A stretch of 60,273 nucleotides of DNA from Chara braunii (Eukaryota; Streptophyta; Charophyceae; Charales; Characeae): contig BFEA01000259.1 in the NCBI GenBank assembly GCA_003427395.1, forward strand, positions 1,500,555 to 1,560,827. The letters are read 5' to 3'. Positions 10,212 through 20,975 of this stretch are shown here, one piece after another. Under the pieces are notes generated by a model, which ran no database searches, was not told the DNA's origin, and worked only from the letters and a program-made list of their open reading frames with translations. The translations under genes and the position numbers were made by a program. Position 1 is the stretch's first letter. Each line of letters opens with the position of its first letter.

Positions 10212-11224
10212 TCTCCCTTATGGATTTGTTTCTGATGACGCCGTCCAAAACTGACGACACGTCGAAAAGAAAAACGGCGTGATGGCACAAGAGGGAAAGC
10301 AATCGGCATTTCTCTTTTTTTTAATTAAAAAAAAACAAAAACAGAAAAAGGGAACCGATAGATGGTATCGAGAATAGAAAGTGGTCCAGCTCAAATTTTC
10401 GCCAAAAAAGGAAAACAAGAAAAAGGGAAAGTCGTTGGGATCTGGCAGGGATAAAAGATGGTCCGCGGACCATCTCGCACGGTTTGGGGAGCACTTGGTG
10501 AGCATCAAGACGGGCGGGCGCGCCCCTCCCCCCCCGGGCCCACCCCGCCCCTCTTCCCGCATGGTTTGGGGAGCATCAACCCCATCCCTGCTAGCAAGCA
10601 CAACCTCCCTTATTTCTCTTTTTTGTTTCTTTTTCCTTTTTTCCTTTTTTCCGTTTTTTCCGCTCTTTTTTAGCTTTCGCTTTCAAGGAGTCAATCAACA
10701 TAAACTATCGACCTCCATCTCCATCTTCATCTTCGTCTTCACTCCCATCTCCATCTCTATCTCCATCTCCATCTCCCATCTCCCATCTCTATATCTCCAT
10801 CTTCATCGACACCGATACGTCGCTTGGCCACCGTCTTCCCCCGAACATAACGCGCTCCCATCACGACTGTACCGGACCGGAAGGACAGCTAGATACATTC
10901 ATAATCAGCGTGTGTTGTCCGCAGGGAAAGACGGTAGTAGTTTTTGCTTAATCGAACAGACACACAGGTCAGCCGTTCGAATCCTTTGGAATCCCGTTCC
11001 GTTGGTTAGGTAAGGCAGTGCCACCGTGTTCATAATTAAAAAAAAAAAAAAAAGCGCTATTTGTTATGGCAGGAAAGGCAACCCCAGACACACTTTTTTT
11101 TTTTTTTTTTTTTTTTTTTAATAACACAGGCAATTTTTGTTTAGGTGGACATCTTTATTTTTTTTTTTTTGATAATGAAATAGTCCAGACAGTTGTAGAG
11201 GCCAGTCAGTGTGTGCACAGTGAT

Positions 11225-11278
11225 CACCTGGAATTGTTATGTTACATAACATATATTGTTTTCAGATTTTTCTGAGAA

Positions 11279-11317
<39 letters not shown>
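11225..11317 (+). repeat. Fragment related to the element at 52997-53348, then a 37-T run
   Basis: TTACATAACATATATTGTTTTCAGATTTTTCTGAGAA is nearly the same as the segment at about 53205-53245 and is likewise followed by a T run. It is probably a partial copy of that element. The ends could not be defined. Confidence 0.5.
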
Positions 11318-11319
<2 letters not shown>

Positions 11320-11703
11320 TAGGCCCGTTTCCTGGTTTATAATCAGCAGTGTTTTTTTTTTCCTGTTAAAAAAGAAGACAAAAGAAGGAAACCGAGTTCC
11401 ATGCTCGGCCTTGTCCGCCAGTCTCTCATTTCGAGTTTCATATTCCTGGCAGTCAGTCTCTCATCACCCTTCGTTTTCTTTTTTTCTTTTCTTTTTTTTT
11501 TCTTTTTTTTCCTTTTTCTCTTTCTTTCATTTCCGTTTGTTTTTTTTTGTCCTTTTTCCTCTTTTCTTTTGCGTGTCTGTGTGCCTGTCGCCTACTGTGT
11601 CTTCACGCTTGGTTTAGAGTGACCCTCGAGTGATGCGACATACTCAGCTGCGTCGTCGGCTGTCGTCTCGCTGATACTCATATGAAGTAATTAAAAATTA
11701 TAT

Positions 11704-11849
11704 ATGTTTGTGACGATATATACATACACTCTTTGACGATATAGTCGGTGAAACTCCGACGAAACAGTTTGTCACAGCCCCTCGTTTGTTGTCCTCTTCT
11801 CTCTCTCTGCCTACGGTTTACCGGGCAGTTCTGTTTGTGACGATATATA
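11704..11849 (+). ncRNA. Hammerhead-ribozyme-like block, copy 1 (degenerate core)
   Basis: 11744-11760 forms stem II (GTCGG / CCGAC, loop TGAAACT). GAAA follows at 11761-11764, then the minimal stem III ACA-GTT-TGT, with GUC ending at 11773. The upstream core is CTTTGACGATATA in place of CUGANGA directly abutting stem II, so four extra bases and a missing C3 make activity doubtful. 11744-11849 matches 58618-58723 with one visible mismatch. The segment TTTGTGACGATATATAC...CTTTGACGATAT occurs on both sides (11707 and 11835), which gives the look of a partial tandem unit of about 125 bp. Confidence 0.55.
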
Positions 11850-11966
11850 TATACATACACTCTTTGACGATATATATATATAATATAAATCAAGGTCAGG
11901 GGAGGTCGGTAGGTCGGAGTAGCATGCCGCGACAAGGCACATTTCCCACCGTTCCATCTCAACTGG

Positions 11967-11969
<3 letters not shown>

Positions 11970-12029
<60 letters not shown>
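11970..12029. repeat. (CT)n microsatellite
   Basis: About 60 bp of uninterrupted CT. The interval 12030-13400 carries homopolymers and A/T-rich sequence with no recognisable gene. Confidence 0.96.
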
Positions 12030-12031
<2 letters not shown>

Positions 12032-13297
12032 GTGAGTGACCTGTCTTGTCGTGTACTGGACACCGTTGTTGCATTTTATAGATAAAGGGATCGAGCCCGT
12101 CGATCGAGATCTACGGCCGTATATTAATCAGATTAGACATGGATTTGTTTATTAAAAAAAAAAAAAAAAAAAAGACGGATGGCGCGACGGATGCACGATT
12201 GTCAATTCGTCCATCGATTAGATGGATTTTTTTTAATTTTATTTTTTGTTGGGGGGGGGCTTAATAATCGGACGAGTCCCTGCGTAGAGATTAGCAAACT
12301 AACGATTGTCCTCACATGGATATAAAATACTTAATGAAAGTGACTTTCAAGGTGTGGCTTCGATTAGCTCGTGCAGTATGAAGTGTGGGATGCGCTTCTG
12401 TTGTTGCCTTCGTTTCTTGGGTAAAGGGGAAAAAAAGAAAAAGGAAAAAAAGAGAGAATTCGGCGCGTTTTTCTCTGCGCCTGCTAAAAAAAAAAAAAAT
12501 AATAATTTTTATTTTTTTGGGGGGGGAAAAAAAAACATAATAATGATAACATACCATACTATTTTTTTTTTAAATAGTAAATACTAAATAATTGGATGTG
12601 CTAAGGACATAGGGCCTTTGCCGCACGACTCACCAAATGTGTAAAAAGGAGAATGTATCTTCCCCTAGAACGTGGACAGATACATCCGCTGAATAAGGAT
12701 GAGTACATCAACTGAATGAAAAAAAGCTATGTTCTCTCCGTACGGGGGCCTGGCTGCAGTTCCACTGCTTGCCAGATGTGAAAACTGACGGGTGAATCTG
12801 TCCAGGTTTAATGGAAAGATACACTCGCCATTTGCCACATTTGGCGTACGGTGGAGCGAGGGCCTAACTAAGTCTGGGGGAGCTGAACGGAGCACGACGC
12901 CATTTTCGTTTTTTCTTTTTTTCTTTTTTTCTTTTTTTCACGAAACAGGTTGCCATAGCAAGCCGCTTCACTGACTAACATAAGCAGCACAATTTTATTT
13001 ATCAAATTAAATATTATTTTCCCAAGAATATATTAGTGCCTCAACTCAAAGAGCGGAATCCCGAATTCTCATTTTCGACAACGTCTTTAAATAGTACTCA
13101 AAATATTTTTTCCTTGATGGAAAAACCAAATTGACAAAAACACTGGGCCCTTAATAGAGAGTACTTTTAAGAAAAAAAAAAAAAAAAAAAATCTACCTTA
13201 AAATCAGACACTCATTAACAAACAGCCAAGGAGAAGGAAAACGACCTGTTTTCCCTTTCTCCGCCCCCCCCCCCTCCAAAAAAAAACCGACCTGTTT

Positions 13298-13303
13298 GGA
13301 CGA

Positions 13304-13331
<28 letters not shown>
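13298..13331. repeat. (GAC)n trinucleotide repeat
   Basis: GAC units run to about 13331, preceded by C and A homopolymers. The arginine-run open frame on the other strand is a product of this repeat. Confidence 0.9.
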
Positions 13332-13335
<4 letters not shown>

Positions 13336-13410
13336 AGGATTGGCTATGGCCGCGATGGCGATGTCCAGAAAGAAGCGCCGGGCAAGAGGACTGAAGACGA
13401 CAAACAACAC

Positions 13411-13514
13411 CCTCTTCATCCGAATAGAACGCCCGGTCATTATGGCTGTACCTAGACTGAAAGTTGCTCCAAATACAGCTATAATGACCGGGCGTTCTAC
13501 TCGGGTAAAGACGG
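13411..13514. mobile_element. MITE, family B copy 2
   Basis: Arms 13411-13443 and 13481-13514 share a perfect 18-bp inverted core (AGAACGCCCGGTCATTAT / ATAATGACCGGGCGTTCT). The centre GACTGAAAGTTGCTCC matches copy 1 at 110-216. Confidence 0.8.
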
Positions 13515-13961
13515 GACGGAGAAGAGAGAGCAGAGGGAAAAAAAGGGATAGAGCAGAGTAAGAGAACAACCGAGAACGAGAAAGGAGGGCGACGACGGAG
13601 AGAAGGACAGACGAAAGAGAGATGGCGCGCTCTGAATGACTACATACATTTTTATTTTTATTTTTATTTGTTTTTGTCCCTCCCAAAAGAGCACATGTAA
13701 CCAAGACGCTTTGTCCAAAATAAGGTTTATTAACTTTATTTTTTATTTTTCTAATATTAATTTTATGTTTATAAATTTTTTGTTTATTAATTTTAGTTTT
13801 TATTAATTCGGTTTTTTATTAACCTATTTTTTATTAAGTTTTGTGAAATGTATATTAAATTTACGTTAAGTTTTTACATAATTTGACATCCTTTCTTTCT
13901 TTCTTTTTTTTCCCTCCTCTCCGCTCGTTGCCTCGAAGATCATATAGCCTGGTCCAGCCAG

Positions 13962-13992
<31 letters not shown>

Positions 13993-14033
13993 GGGGGGGG
14001 GGGGGGCCAGAAATCAGGGGTAAGCCAGGGCAC

Positions 14034-14071
14034 CTGTCTCTTATACACATCTAGATGTGTATAAGAGACAG
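14034..14071. other. Nextera mate-pair junction adapter (sequencing artefact)
   Basis: 14034-14052 is CTGTCTCTTATACACATCT and 14053-14071 is its exact reverse complement. These are two Tn5 mosaic ends head to head, the known junction of Nextera mate-pair circles. The flanks are near-identical copies of GGGGGCCAGAAATCAGGGGT (about 14001-14020 and 14080-14099). This is untrimmed library sequence, so contiguity across it is unreliable. Confidence 0.97.
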
Positions 14072-14121
14072 GGGGTGGGGGGGGCCAGAAATCAGGGGTC
14101 AGCCAGTGCACTGATGAGGGT

Positions 14122-14372
14122 ACCAAGTGGCCTAGCTCAGTTGGTATACCCATCAACTGTTGAAATACAGACCCCTAGTTCGAATGTAGATGCAATCTTT
14201 TTTCTTTTTTCTTTTTCTTTTTCTTTTTTTTTTTTTGTTATAAAAAGGGAAAGATTATACAAACCGGGAAACGGGCCCGGTGTAGATGCAATCAGATGAA
14301 CAGAAAAAAAAAAAAAAATTATAAATTACTTGGGGCCGGTCAGTTCAACGATGATACCTCAAGGCTGTCGCC
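14122..14372 (+). mobile_element. tRNA-derived SINE, copy 2
   Basis: Box A (CCTAGCTCAGTTGGTA, 14130-14145) and a B-box-like TAGTTCGAAT (14176-14185) form the head. The tail TTACTTGGGGCCGGTCAGTT to TCAAGGCTGTCGCCCTT (14326-14372) matches the tails of copies 1 and 3. A small insertion with a 13-bp target duplication splits head and tail. Confidence 0.7.
14198..14280 (-). mobile_element. Short poly-A retroposon inserted in the SINE
   Basis: TGTAGATGCAATC is present at 14185-14197 and again at 14281-14293. Between them lies an 83-bp insert that on the minus strand starts CCGGGCCCGTTTCCCGG and ends in an A-rich tail. A 13-bp target duplication and a 3' A tail are the signature of LINE-machinery retroposition, probably of a 5'-truncated transcript. 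The source is unknown. Confidence 0.7.
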
Positions 14373-15139
14373 CTTAAAAAACAATAATAATAAATAAAAT
14401 ATAAAAAGAAAGACTGATAAGGATGTGGCTTATTTCCTCTGCGGGTGGGTCGCCTGGACAATTATCAAGAATGAATCTGGCTCGAAAATCGAATCCCTAC
14501 ATTTTTCGGGAATAAAACCCCTGCGTTCTATTCGCGGGTGAGCAGCCAGCGTGCCTGTTTGGCACGCAGTCAAGCCCGGAGAGACTTGACTGACTGTCCC
14601 GACTCTTTCGCCACTTTAGCCGCCCGTCGGGACCGGGACTCTTTATTTTCCATTTATTGTCAAAAATATACAGTATTATTCATTCCGACCGATCTCACGA
14701 TTTGTCGACGATACGCACAGAAAAAACAAAAAAAAAAAAGTCATCAAATTACCAAAAAGATGAAACATCAAACATCAAATGAAAAAACTAATCAACAACA
14801 GACTGCGCGAAAGGGCGCCGTCACCATGCATTACAAGATTTTATTCATATATACAAATATATAAATATATATGCATACACCATATATGTCTACAAAATAT
14901 AGGACACAGCTTCGATATATATGAATAAACGATATATATGAATAAAACGGATTTTCCCAATTATGACAGGAAAACAATAACAAAGCATATCCCGTCGGGA
15001 TTGGGACCGAGCGACGGATAGTTCAAAGATAGTTCCAAAGAGATAAGGTGGCTGCAGCGTGTCAAGCAAACGAGTGGTCTAGTGTGTGCTATTTGTCAAC
15101 GACCGAACGCATAATATTTTAAAAATTAAATTAATAATT

Positions 15140-15300
15140 TACTAAGTTATTCTTATGGTTCTATGGCTCCTCGTCTGCATTTTCGCGGCTAATATTTTAA
15201 AATTTTACTAATATTTTTTTTTTAATTGAGTTATTATTATGTTGCTATCATGCTATGGTTACTCCTCTGCGAAAAGGAGTAGCCATAGAACCATAATACT
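15140..15300. repeat. Inverted repeat
   Basis: TTATGGTTCTATGGCTCCTC near 15151-15170 is the reverse complement of the stretch ending at about 15298 (GAGTAGCCATAGAACCATAA). A second hairpin lies inside: GGTTACTCCTCTGCG faces AGGAGTAGCC across four bases. Possibly a small MITE. Confidence 0.5.
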
Positions 15301-15537
15301 AATAACTTCTTTTTTTTTCATTATAACAACAAATTAATTATTGATTAATTAATTACAAAATATAAAACTTCACTTCAGCTTGCGTGGTCAGTAGGGAGAA
15401 GGTTGTAATGATGTCGGTCATCAACCCAATAAGAACGTAAACAATAAAAAATTAAAATAACTAAAGAAATACATATTATATAATACACGAACAAAGAGCA
15501 GACCGCGAGCCCGACGTGGGAATCGCCAACCTTCGAG

Positions 15538-15546
15538 GAAAATAAA

Positions 15547-15577
<31 letters not shown>

Positions 15578-15640
15578 TAAAAATAAAAATAAAAATAAAA
15601 ATAAAAATAAAAATAAAAATAAAAATGAAAATGAAAATAA
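15538..15640. repeat. (AAAAAT)n microsatellite
   Basis: About 16 hexamers of AAAAAT, ending in AAAATG variants. Confidence 0.95.
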
Positions 15641-15964
15641 ACAACCAGAAACGCAGATTCCCCGCACCTGAGAAGAACGATCGACTGACAGGTACAGCGT
15701 TTTTCTTTTTTTCTTTTTCTTTTTTTCGCCTCATTTCTTGCCCCTTCTTTACTTTCTCTCAGAGTTAATCGGCAGGCTGTTTTTTTAAGAAAAAAAGAAA
15801 AAAAAATGGGTACTCGATAGGTAGGTCCTTACTCTGCAGGCGATCGGCTCTTGCGCTTCCTTGCCCCGCTCGCGCTGACCCCACCCACTCTTCCTCCTCC
15901 CACTGCCCCTCTCCCTCCCCCTCTTCCTCCCCCTCTTCCTCTTCCTCCAGCCATCGCCACCTCC

Positions 15965-15967
<3 letters not shown>

Positions 15968-16029
<62 letters not shown>

Positions 16030-16161
16030 GTGTTTGGCCCCGCGCGCGCGCGTGCACGTCTGCGCGCGTCTTTTTCTCCGCGTGTCTATGCGGGGTTGCC
16101 CCCCTCGTCGCGCTCTTCTTCCCCAACTCTCTCCTCCTCTCTCCCTCTCCTCGCACTACTA

Positions 16162-16194
<33 letters not shown>
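15968..16194. repeat. Two (CT)n microsatellites
   Basis: CT tracts at about 15968-16023 and 16164-16194, separated by CG-rich unique sequence. No gene is seen in 15641-16880. Confidence 0.93.
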
Positions 16195-16196
<2 letters not shown>

Positions 16197-16884
16197 AAAA
16201 TCGAGGCCGAGGCTGAGCTCGTATAAAGAGTGTGAGAGCGTGTGTTGACTGGAGCAGGTAGGGAACGAGCGAGAAAGAGGAGTGTGCAGTGTATGTTGAA
16301 CGGAGCGAGTGCGTCTTTTTGTTTCGAGAAAAGAAAAGAAAAGAAAAGAAATATAGAGCGGGCGGCAGGCCAAATGCGGCGGGCTCTACTTGCGTAATGT
16401 TTTCTATTGAAAAAAAAAAAAAGGGAACGAAAGAGCGGTACTGTAAACGTCGAACAGCACGTGATACAGATACGCCCGCGAGGTTTTACTTACTATTTAT
16501 TGTTCCCCTTTTTCTTCTTTTTTTTTTGGGCTTTCTTTTGAGGGGGCCGAAGGGGTCGCGAAATCGTTGCCCCTACCTTTTTCAAACTACGACCCGCCGG
16601 ACGAACAGACTCGTCGTGCTCGTCTGCCCAAGCTCGACTTCATATATACATATACGTACGTATAATGTGTAAATATGTTTGACGATATATATATGTACTG
16701 TAATGTACATGTATACACATTATATATATATATATATGTACCCACAGAGAGACAGACACAGAGAGAGAGAGAGAGAGAGCTTGAGCTTCGCGGGGTTCCG
16801 CGGGACACCTCAAAACTCGACACTACTTTTTTTGGGTTTTTTCCGACATAAAAAAATCGCAAAAATTGTTGTAGCGGCGGGGGG

Positions 16885-16957
16885 NNNNNNNNNNNNNNNN
16901 NNNNNNNNNNNNNNNNNNGGGGAGGGGAGGGGAGGGGAGGGGAGGGGGAGGGGAAGA
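16885..16957. other. 34-N gap followed by a (GGGGA)n G-quadruplex-prone tract
   Basis: Ns occupy 16885-16918. 16919-16957 is repeated GGGGA. The G tract probably caused the assembly gap. Confidence 0.95.
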
Positions 16958-17601
16958 AATTGTTGTCCTCTCCAGCGGCCCGTTTGACGCCACAAAAAGG
17001 CCCCTTTTAGGGTACGTTACCGTTGACGTCACCACTGTGGGCTCCTCTTGGCTCTCTCTCCATCTCCCCGCCTGCCCTTGTAGACATGGGATACTGGACA
17101 GATGACAGTCACCCACAGTAATCAGCCACTCGGTTCTCCAGATGAACCCCTCTGAAGATCCCACCCACCCTTCCTCTCATCTTTTTTGCCCTGTGGCACG
17201 CACCCACCACCCCTGTCCTACCCTACCTGTAGTGTTAACCACCCAAGACCATCACCCATCACCATATTGGCGGGGTGGCCTGACCAGACAGGGGTTGCAG
17301 GCACCGGGCCTATGCAGAGACCCCCACCACCTGCTCAGCCCCGGTTGAAGCAGACGTCGTGCAAGCCCGATTGCACGGGACTTCGGACGCTACGGTAGGT
17401 ATGAACATGCTCTCTCTCTTTTTTTTTTTTTTTTTTTTTAACAGGCCCAGTGCCCAAGGCTGATATTACCAATAAGGAGATTGAGGCCGGGGTAGCAATA
17501 GATTGGAGCAACCAGGAAACTTGCTAGGGGGGAGATGCTCGTATCCCCTCTTCTAGCAGATCTCCGGTTTTCAAAAGAAAAAAAACAGAAAAGGGTAACT
17601 T

Positions 17602-17763
17602 GGGCGCAGTCGCGAAAACTGTTTGTAATTGCACTTCAGGCAATCCGGCGAATACAACACACCCCCACGCGACCGCACCGGACCCGAAACGTAGGTCATA
17701 TACATCAGCATTACCAGCCCTTTTGCCTCAAGTGCAATTACAAACTCAAACCCTGACTGCGCC
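17602..17763. mobile_element. Inverted-repeat element, family C copy 3
   Basis: GTTTGTAATTGCACTTCAGG (17621-17640) faces TTGCCTCAAGTGCAATTACAAAC (17723-17745). Outside them GGGCGCAGTC faces GACTGCGCC. The centre differs from copies 1 and 2, so this is a related subfamily. Confidence 0.65.
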
Positions 17764-18377
17764 GTAGTTTTCTCAAAAAAAAAAGTCTACCCGGTTACAA
17801 CCGAAATTGCTGAGCACCGGGCTCAGCGTCCCTCATGATGAAGATGATGATAATGGTAATGGTGATGATAATGATGATTCTGACAACATCGACCTGCTGG
17901 AAAACCGGGTCCAGCGTCCCACACCTCTGACTATGTACTGCACAGAGGGAGCGGAGGGAGCCACTGGGAGGCACCAGTGGGACCTCCTTTCGTACCATTG
18001 CCTTTTGTAGGTATGAACATGCTACTACAGGTCTTCATGAGGGGGCATAGTGACTCCCATCTAGCACAGTTGTGTGGTGATGATAGAGAGCAGGGAATCC
18101 TCCCTTCCCTCTTGTGTCCCCGGAGCCCGTTCCGGCCATGCTAACTTGAAGGCTGATGTTTGCTGCTCAGTCTTTTCCTTTCTTTTTATCCTGCCTTTTT
18201 GGTTTGTTTGTTTGACAAAAACATCATGCAGACTGCTATCTTCTGGGGGGTCAAAGGAGCACCTCCCTGATTTCAGTCTGCTGTTTGATGGCTCCGCTCT
18301 AATAGTGGGGGCTGTACCTGCTGGAAAAGGGGTCCAGCTTCCTAGTAATAGTGGATATCTGAGACGTAGCCCACCAA

Positions 18378-18872
18378 CTGGCCTAGCTCAGAGTTGGTAC
18401 ACCCTTGAACTGTTGTTGATGAGAACGGAAGGGCTGCTTGCAGCACCTCAGGGGTACTAAGGGTGACGCAGTGCGACTGGGTACCGTTAACGAAGTCTAC
18501 CGGTGCGGGATGCTCTTAGCCATTAAACCACCAGTACGTCCTAAACGCGTTAACGCTACGCAATTTTAGGAAACGTACGGGCCACTACAGGAGTGCCCAA
18601 ATTCATCCAACTAGAAACGTTTCTACTCTATCTTTTTCCGCGGCCGATAGGTGGGCCAAGTACTGGTGGTTTAACCCCAGGATGAGGTGGGTTGGTACCT
18701 GCGCTCTTGAACTGAAATGCCAACTGCCCTACCTCGAACGTGCACAACTTAAAAAAAAAAAAAACTGAAATACAGACCTGAGTTCGAACTCCAGCTGGAG
18801 TAAAATTCTCAAATTCTGAATTACCTACGGCCGTTCAGTTCAAATGATGATCTCTCAAGGCTATCACCTTTT
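18378..18872 (+). mobile_element. tRNA-derived SINE, copy 3, interrupted
   Basis: The head at about 18382-18414 has a box A with a 2-bp insertion (CTAGCTCAGAGTTGGTAC). It resumes at 18765 with CTGAAATACAGACCTGAGTTCGAAC (B box) and ends in the family tail (TACGGCCGTTCAGTTC, CTCTCAAGGCTATCACC). The 350-bp interruption ends in a 14-A run and contains GCCATTAAACCACCAGTAC facing GTACTGGTGGTTTAAC, which suggests a second inserted element. Confidence 0.6.
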
Positions 18873-18882
18873 AAATAACATA

Positions 18883-18965
18883 AAATAAAATAAAATAAGA
18901 TAAAATAAAATGAGATAAGATAAAATAAAATAAAAAAGATAAAATAATAAAATAATAAAATTTTA
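18883..18965. repeat. (TAAAA)n-like microsatellite
   Basis: Imperfect TAAAA pentamers with GATAA and AATA variants. Confidence 0.85.
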
Positions 18966-19259
18966 TTAAAAAACCTTTATCCGTGCCTCTCACCTTCGTC
19001 CGGCGCCTGATTCTACTTGCTTGCCTGGATCGCCGGCATCTGCAGACTGGTGACTGTAGCAGTAAATGCCTGTCCGTAATCCCCCAGGGCCAAAAGTATT
19101 CAACACCCATTCAAAGGGTAGCTGGGTAATGGCCCCCAAAGGGCCCAAACCAGATTTCGTCTGGGTAGACTGTGAGAACCCCGGCCTCAAATTCTTTTCA
19201 AGTAATCATATATTCGAGAAAAAAAAAAAAAAAAAAAAGACGTCCTCACGAGAAAAAAA

Positions 19260-20340
19260 AAGAAGTCCTCAACACCCGCGAATGTAAGTGGGAAAGAGAG
19301 GGTAACAGAGAACCGACTCCCCTTTCAAATTCTACGGTGGTCTGGGACCAAGAACCTGGGACCAAGTAGCCAAGGGGCAATCTCCATACCACCTGCTCCC
19401 AGGCTTGCTCTTCCAACCAACTGTCAAAATTCCTTGAGGTTCCCTATGCCCTGAAAACCACCTTTAACTTGAAATCCACTATCCTTAAATTCCTTGAGGT
19501 TCCCTATGCCCTGAAAACCACCTTTAACTTGAAATCCACTATCCTTCCCGACCCGCGTTCCTGCAGTTCCTTCTCCAATCTGCCCAGAGATCATACTTAG
19601 TATGTCTGTTACGGTAAAACTATCTCAGACTGCAGGATGAACTGTTACACATCTGACTCATCTGAGTAGTGCTTGCCACTGAATGGTCTGCCATTCCTAA
19701 ACGTCCACAGTCTTCCAGTCTTCCAGATAACAATCACAATTGCTGGTCTCACTGCTACAGCTCCATAGTATCCTTTCCTTGCGGAGGACCCAGGTGCCAG
19801 TCGGTTGCAAAAGACCATCCACTACAAACCGCTCATCCCAGTAGATATTATCCCCTGCGAACCCACTCCAATGAAAGCCCTACCACTTCCAAATTCTGCA
19901 TTGATTCAATACAACCCCAGCACAGGTGCCGATCAGGCTCAACCTCTCTTCAGAATCTGCAGCAACAGCCACTTTCCCACACTGGCATCTTTTTCTTGAT
20001 TAACCTCTTGGCTGTCGGCACCACCCGGTGGGACTGCGCCAACTTGAAGCCAAACTGGCAAACTTGATTGAGGGGATTCTCCGCAGAGACTTCCACAACT
20101 TGTTCAAGTTTTGAGAGATGACTCCATTTGCATGCTAATCCCTCAGAATCCTTTCCGCATTCCCTAGACTCTTGATCTGATACCGAATCGACCAGGCTTT
20201 GAGTTCAGTGCCATACCCTGCCCGCAGCGTGTAGTCAATAATAGCTACTGCCTCCTGTTCCTCTGACAACTGCCAGGCCCAATGAAACTGAAGGATCTTC
20301 TGTTTGGAAATTTGATCTGTGTAATCCCCAGTGGACAGTA
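19260..20340 (-). pseudogene. Possible degenerate coding region (unidentified)
   Basis: On the minus strand several stretches read as plausible protein in alternating frames (for example GFAGDNIYWDERFVVDG, and further upstream QEAVAIIDYTLRAGYG), interrupted by stops. I recognise no family. It could be an old transposase or a captured gene. The evidence is only amino-acid composition, so this is a weak call. Confidence 0.25.
19430..19547. repeat. Exact 60-bp tandem duplication
   Basis: The sequence from AATTCCTTGAGGTTCCCTAT to GAAATCCACTATCCTT is present twice in succession with period 60 and no visible mismatch. In the minus-strand frame of the possible coding relic it duplicates 20 codons. 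Confidence 0.9.
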
Positions 20341-20537
20341 CAGGAACGAGCCTTGCTTATTCGGTACCTTTTTTTCTCTATCCGCTATCTGTCGGTAAGG
20401 GGGGGGAGAATCAACCACAGAACTTTACTTTCTTGGTCCGGGTACTTCTTTGGACTATCCGATTTGTCATGGAAGTTGCATGTGGGCTTACATGACTTGC
20501 CCGTGCTTCTGTTATTTTCTCCTGCTAGTTTTGTGAA

Positions 20538-20659
20538 TCTGATACGGTTTGCAATTGCACTTGAGGCACCCTACCTGGCCAGAAAGCTGCGTTGTATACA
20601 TCGCCGAAACTGCAATTGCAAACTGTATGTTGGCCCATACTGCAATTATAACTCTTTTT
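20538..20659. mobile_element. Inverted-repeat element, family C copy 2
   Basis: GTTTGCAATTGCACTTGAGG, then CCTGGCCAGAAAGCTGCG, then AACTGCAATTGCAAACTGTA. It matches the interior of copy 1 (3142-3318) in the opposite orientation but lacks the outer GGAGTCAC ends. Confidence 0.65.
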
Positions 20660-20767
20660 TTTTTCTTTTTTTTTTTTAACAATCTGAGAACTATGAAACA
20701 GATTCTAGAAAATTTAGGAAAAACATGGATAACTGCTGACCTATTGCTAGGCTACTCAAGCAGCACT

Positions 20768-20975
20768 TAGGGTCTCGTTAGACACTCCTAAAAGAATCCT
20801 AAAATTTTTAGGATGAGTCCTAAATGTTTTTTAGGATTTTGTGCGGCGTCGTTACACGCAATCCTAAAAATCATCTTTTAGGATTCGGTTCTCTTACCAC
20901 TGCCAGGATAGAGGGATATCACAAGGGCCATTCAAAAAAAAAAAAAAAAAAGGATTCGTCCTAAAAGGTCTCCCG
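20768..20975. mobile_element. Candidate left end of the Harbinger element
   Basis: TTA at 20768-20770, then GGGTCTCGTTAGACACTCCT and several AATCCTAAAA / TTTTAGGATT repeats. TTA target duplications and GG-starting TIRs fit PIF/Harbinger. I found no matching inverted end (AACGAGACCCTAA) downstream of the transposase, so the assignment is tentative. Confidence 0.4.

Noticed and set aside
10968-10985. B-box-like CCGTTCGAATCC
   Set aside because: No A box or cloverleaf at a suitable distance, so neither a tRNA gene nor a definable SINE is supported.
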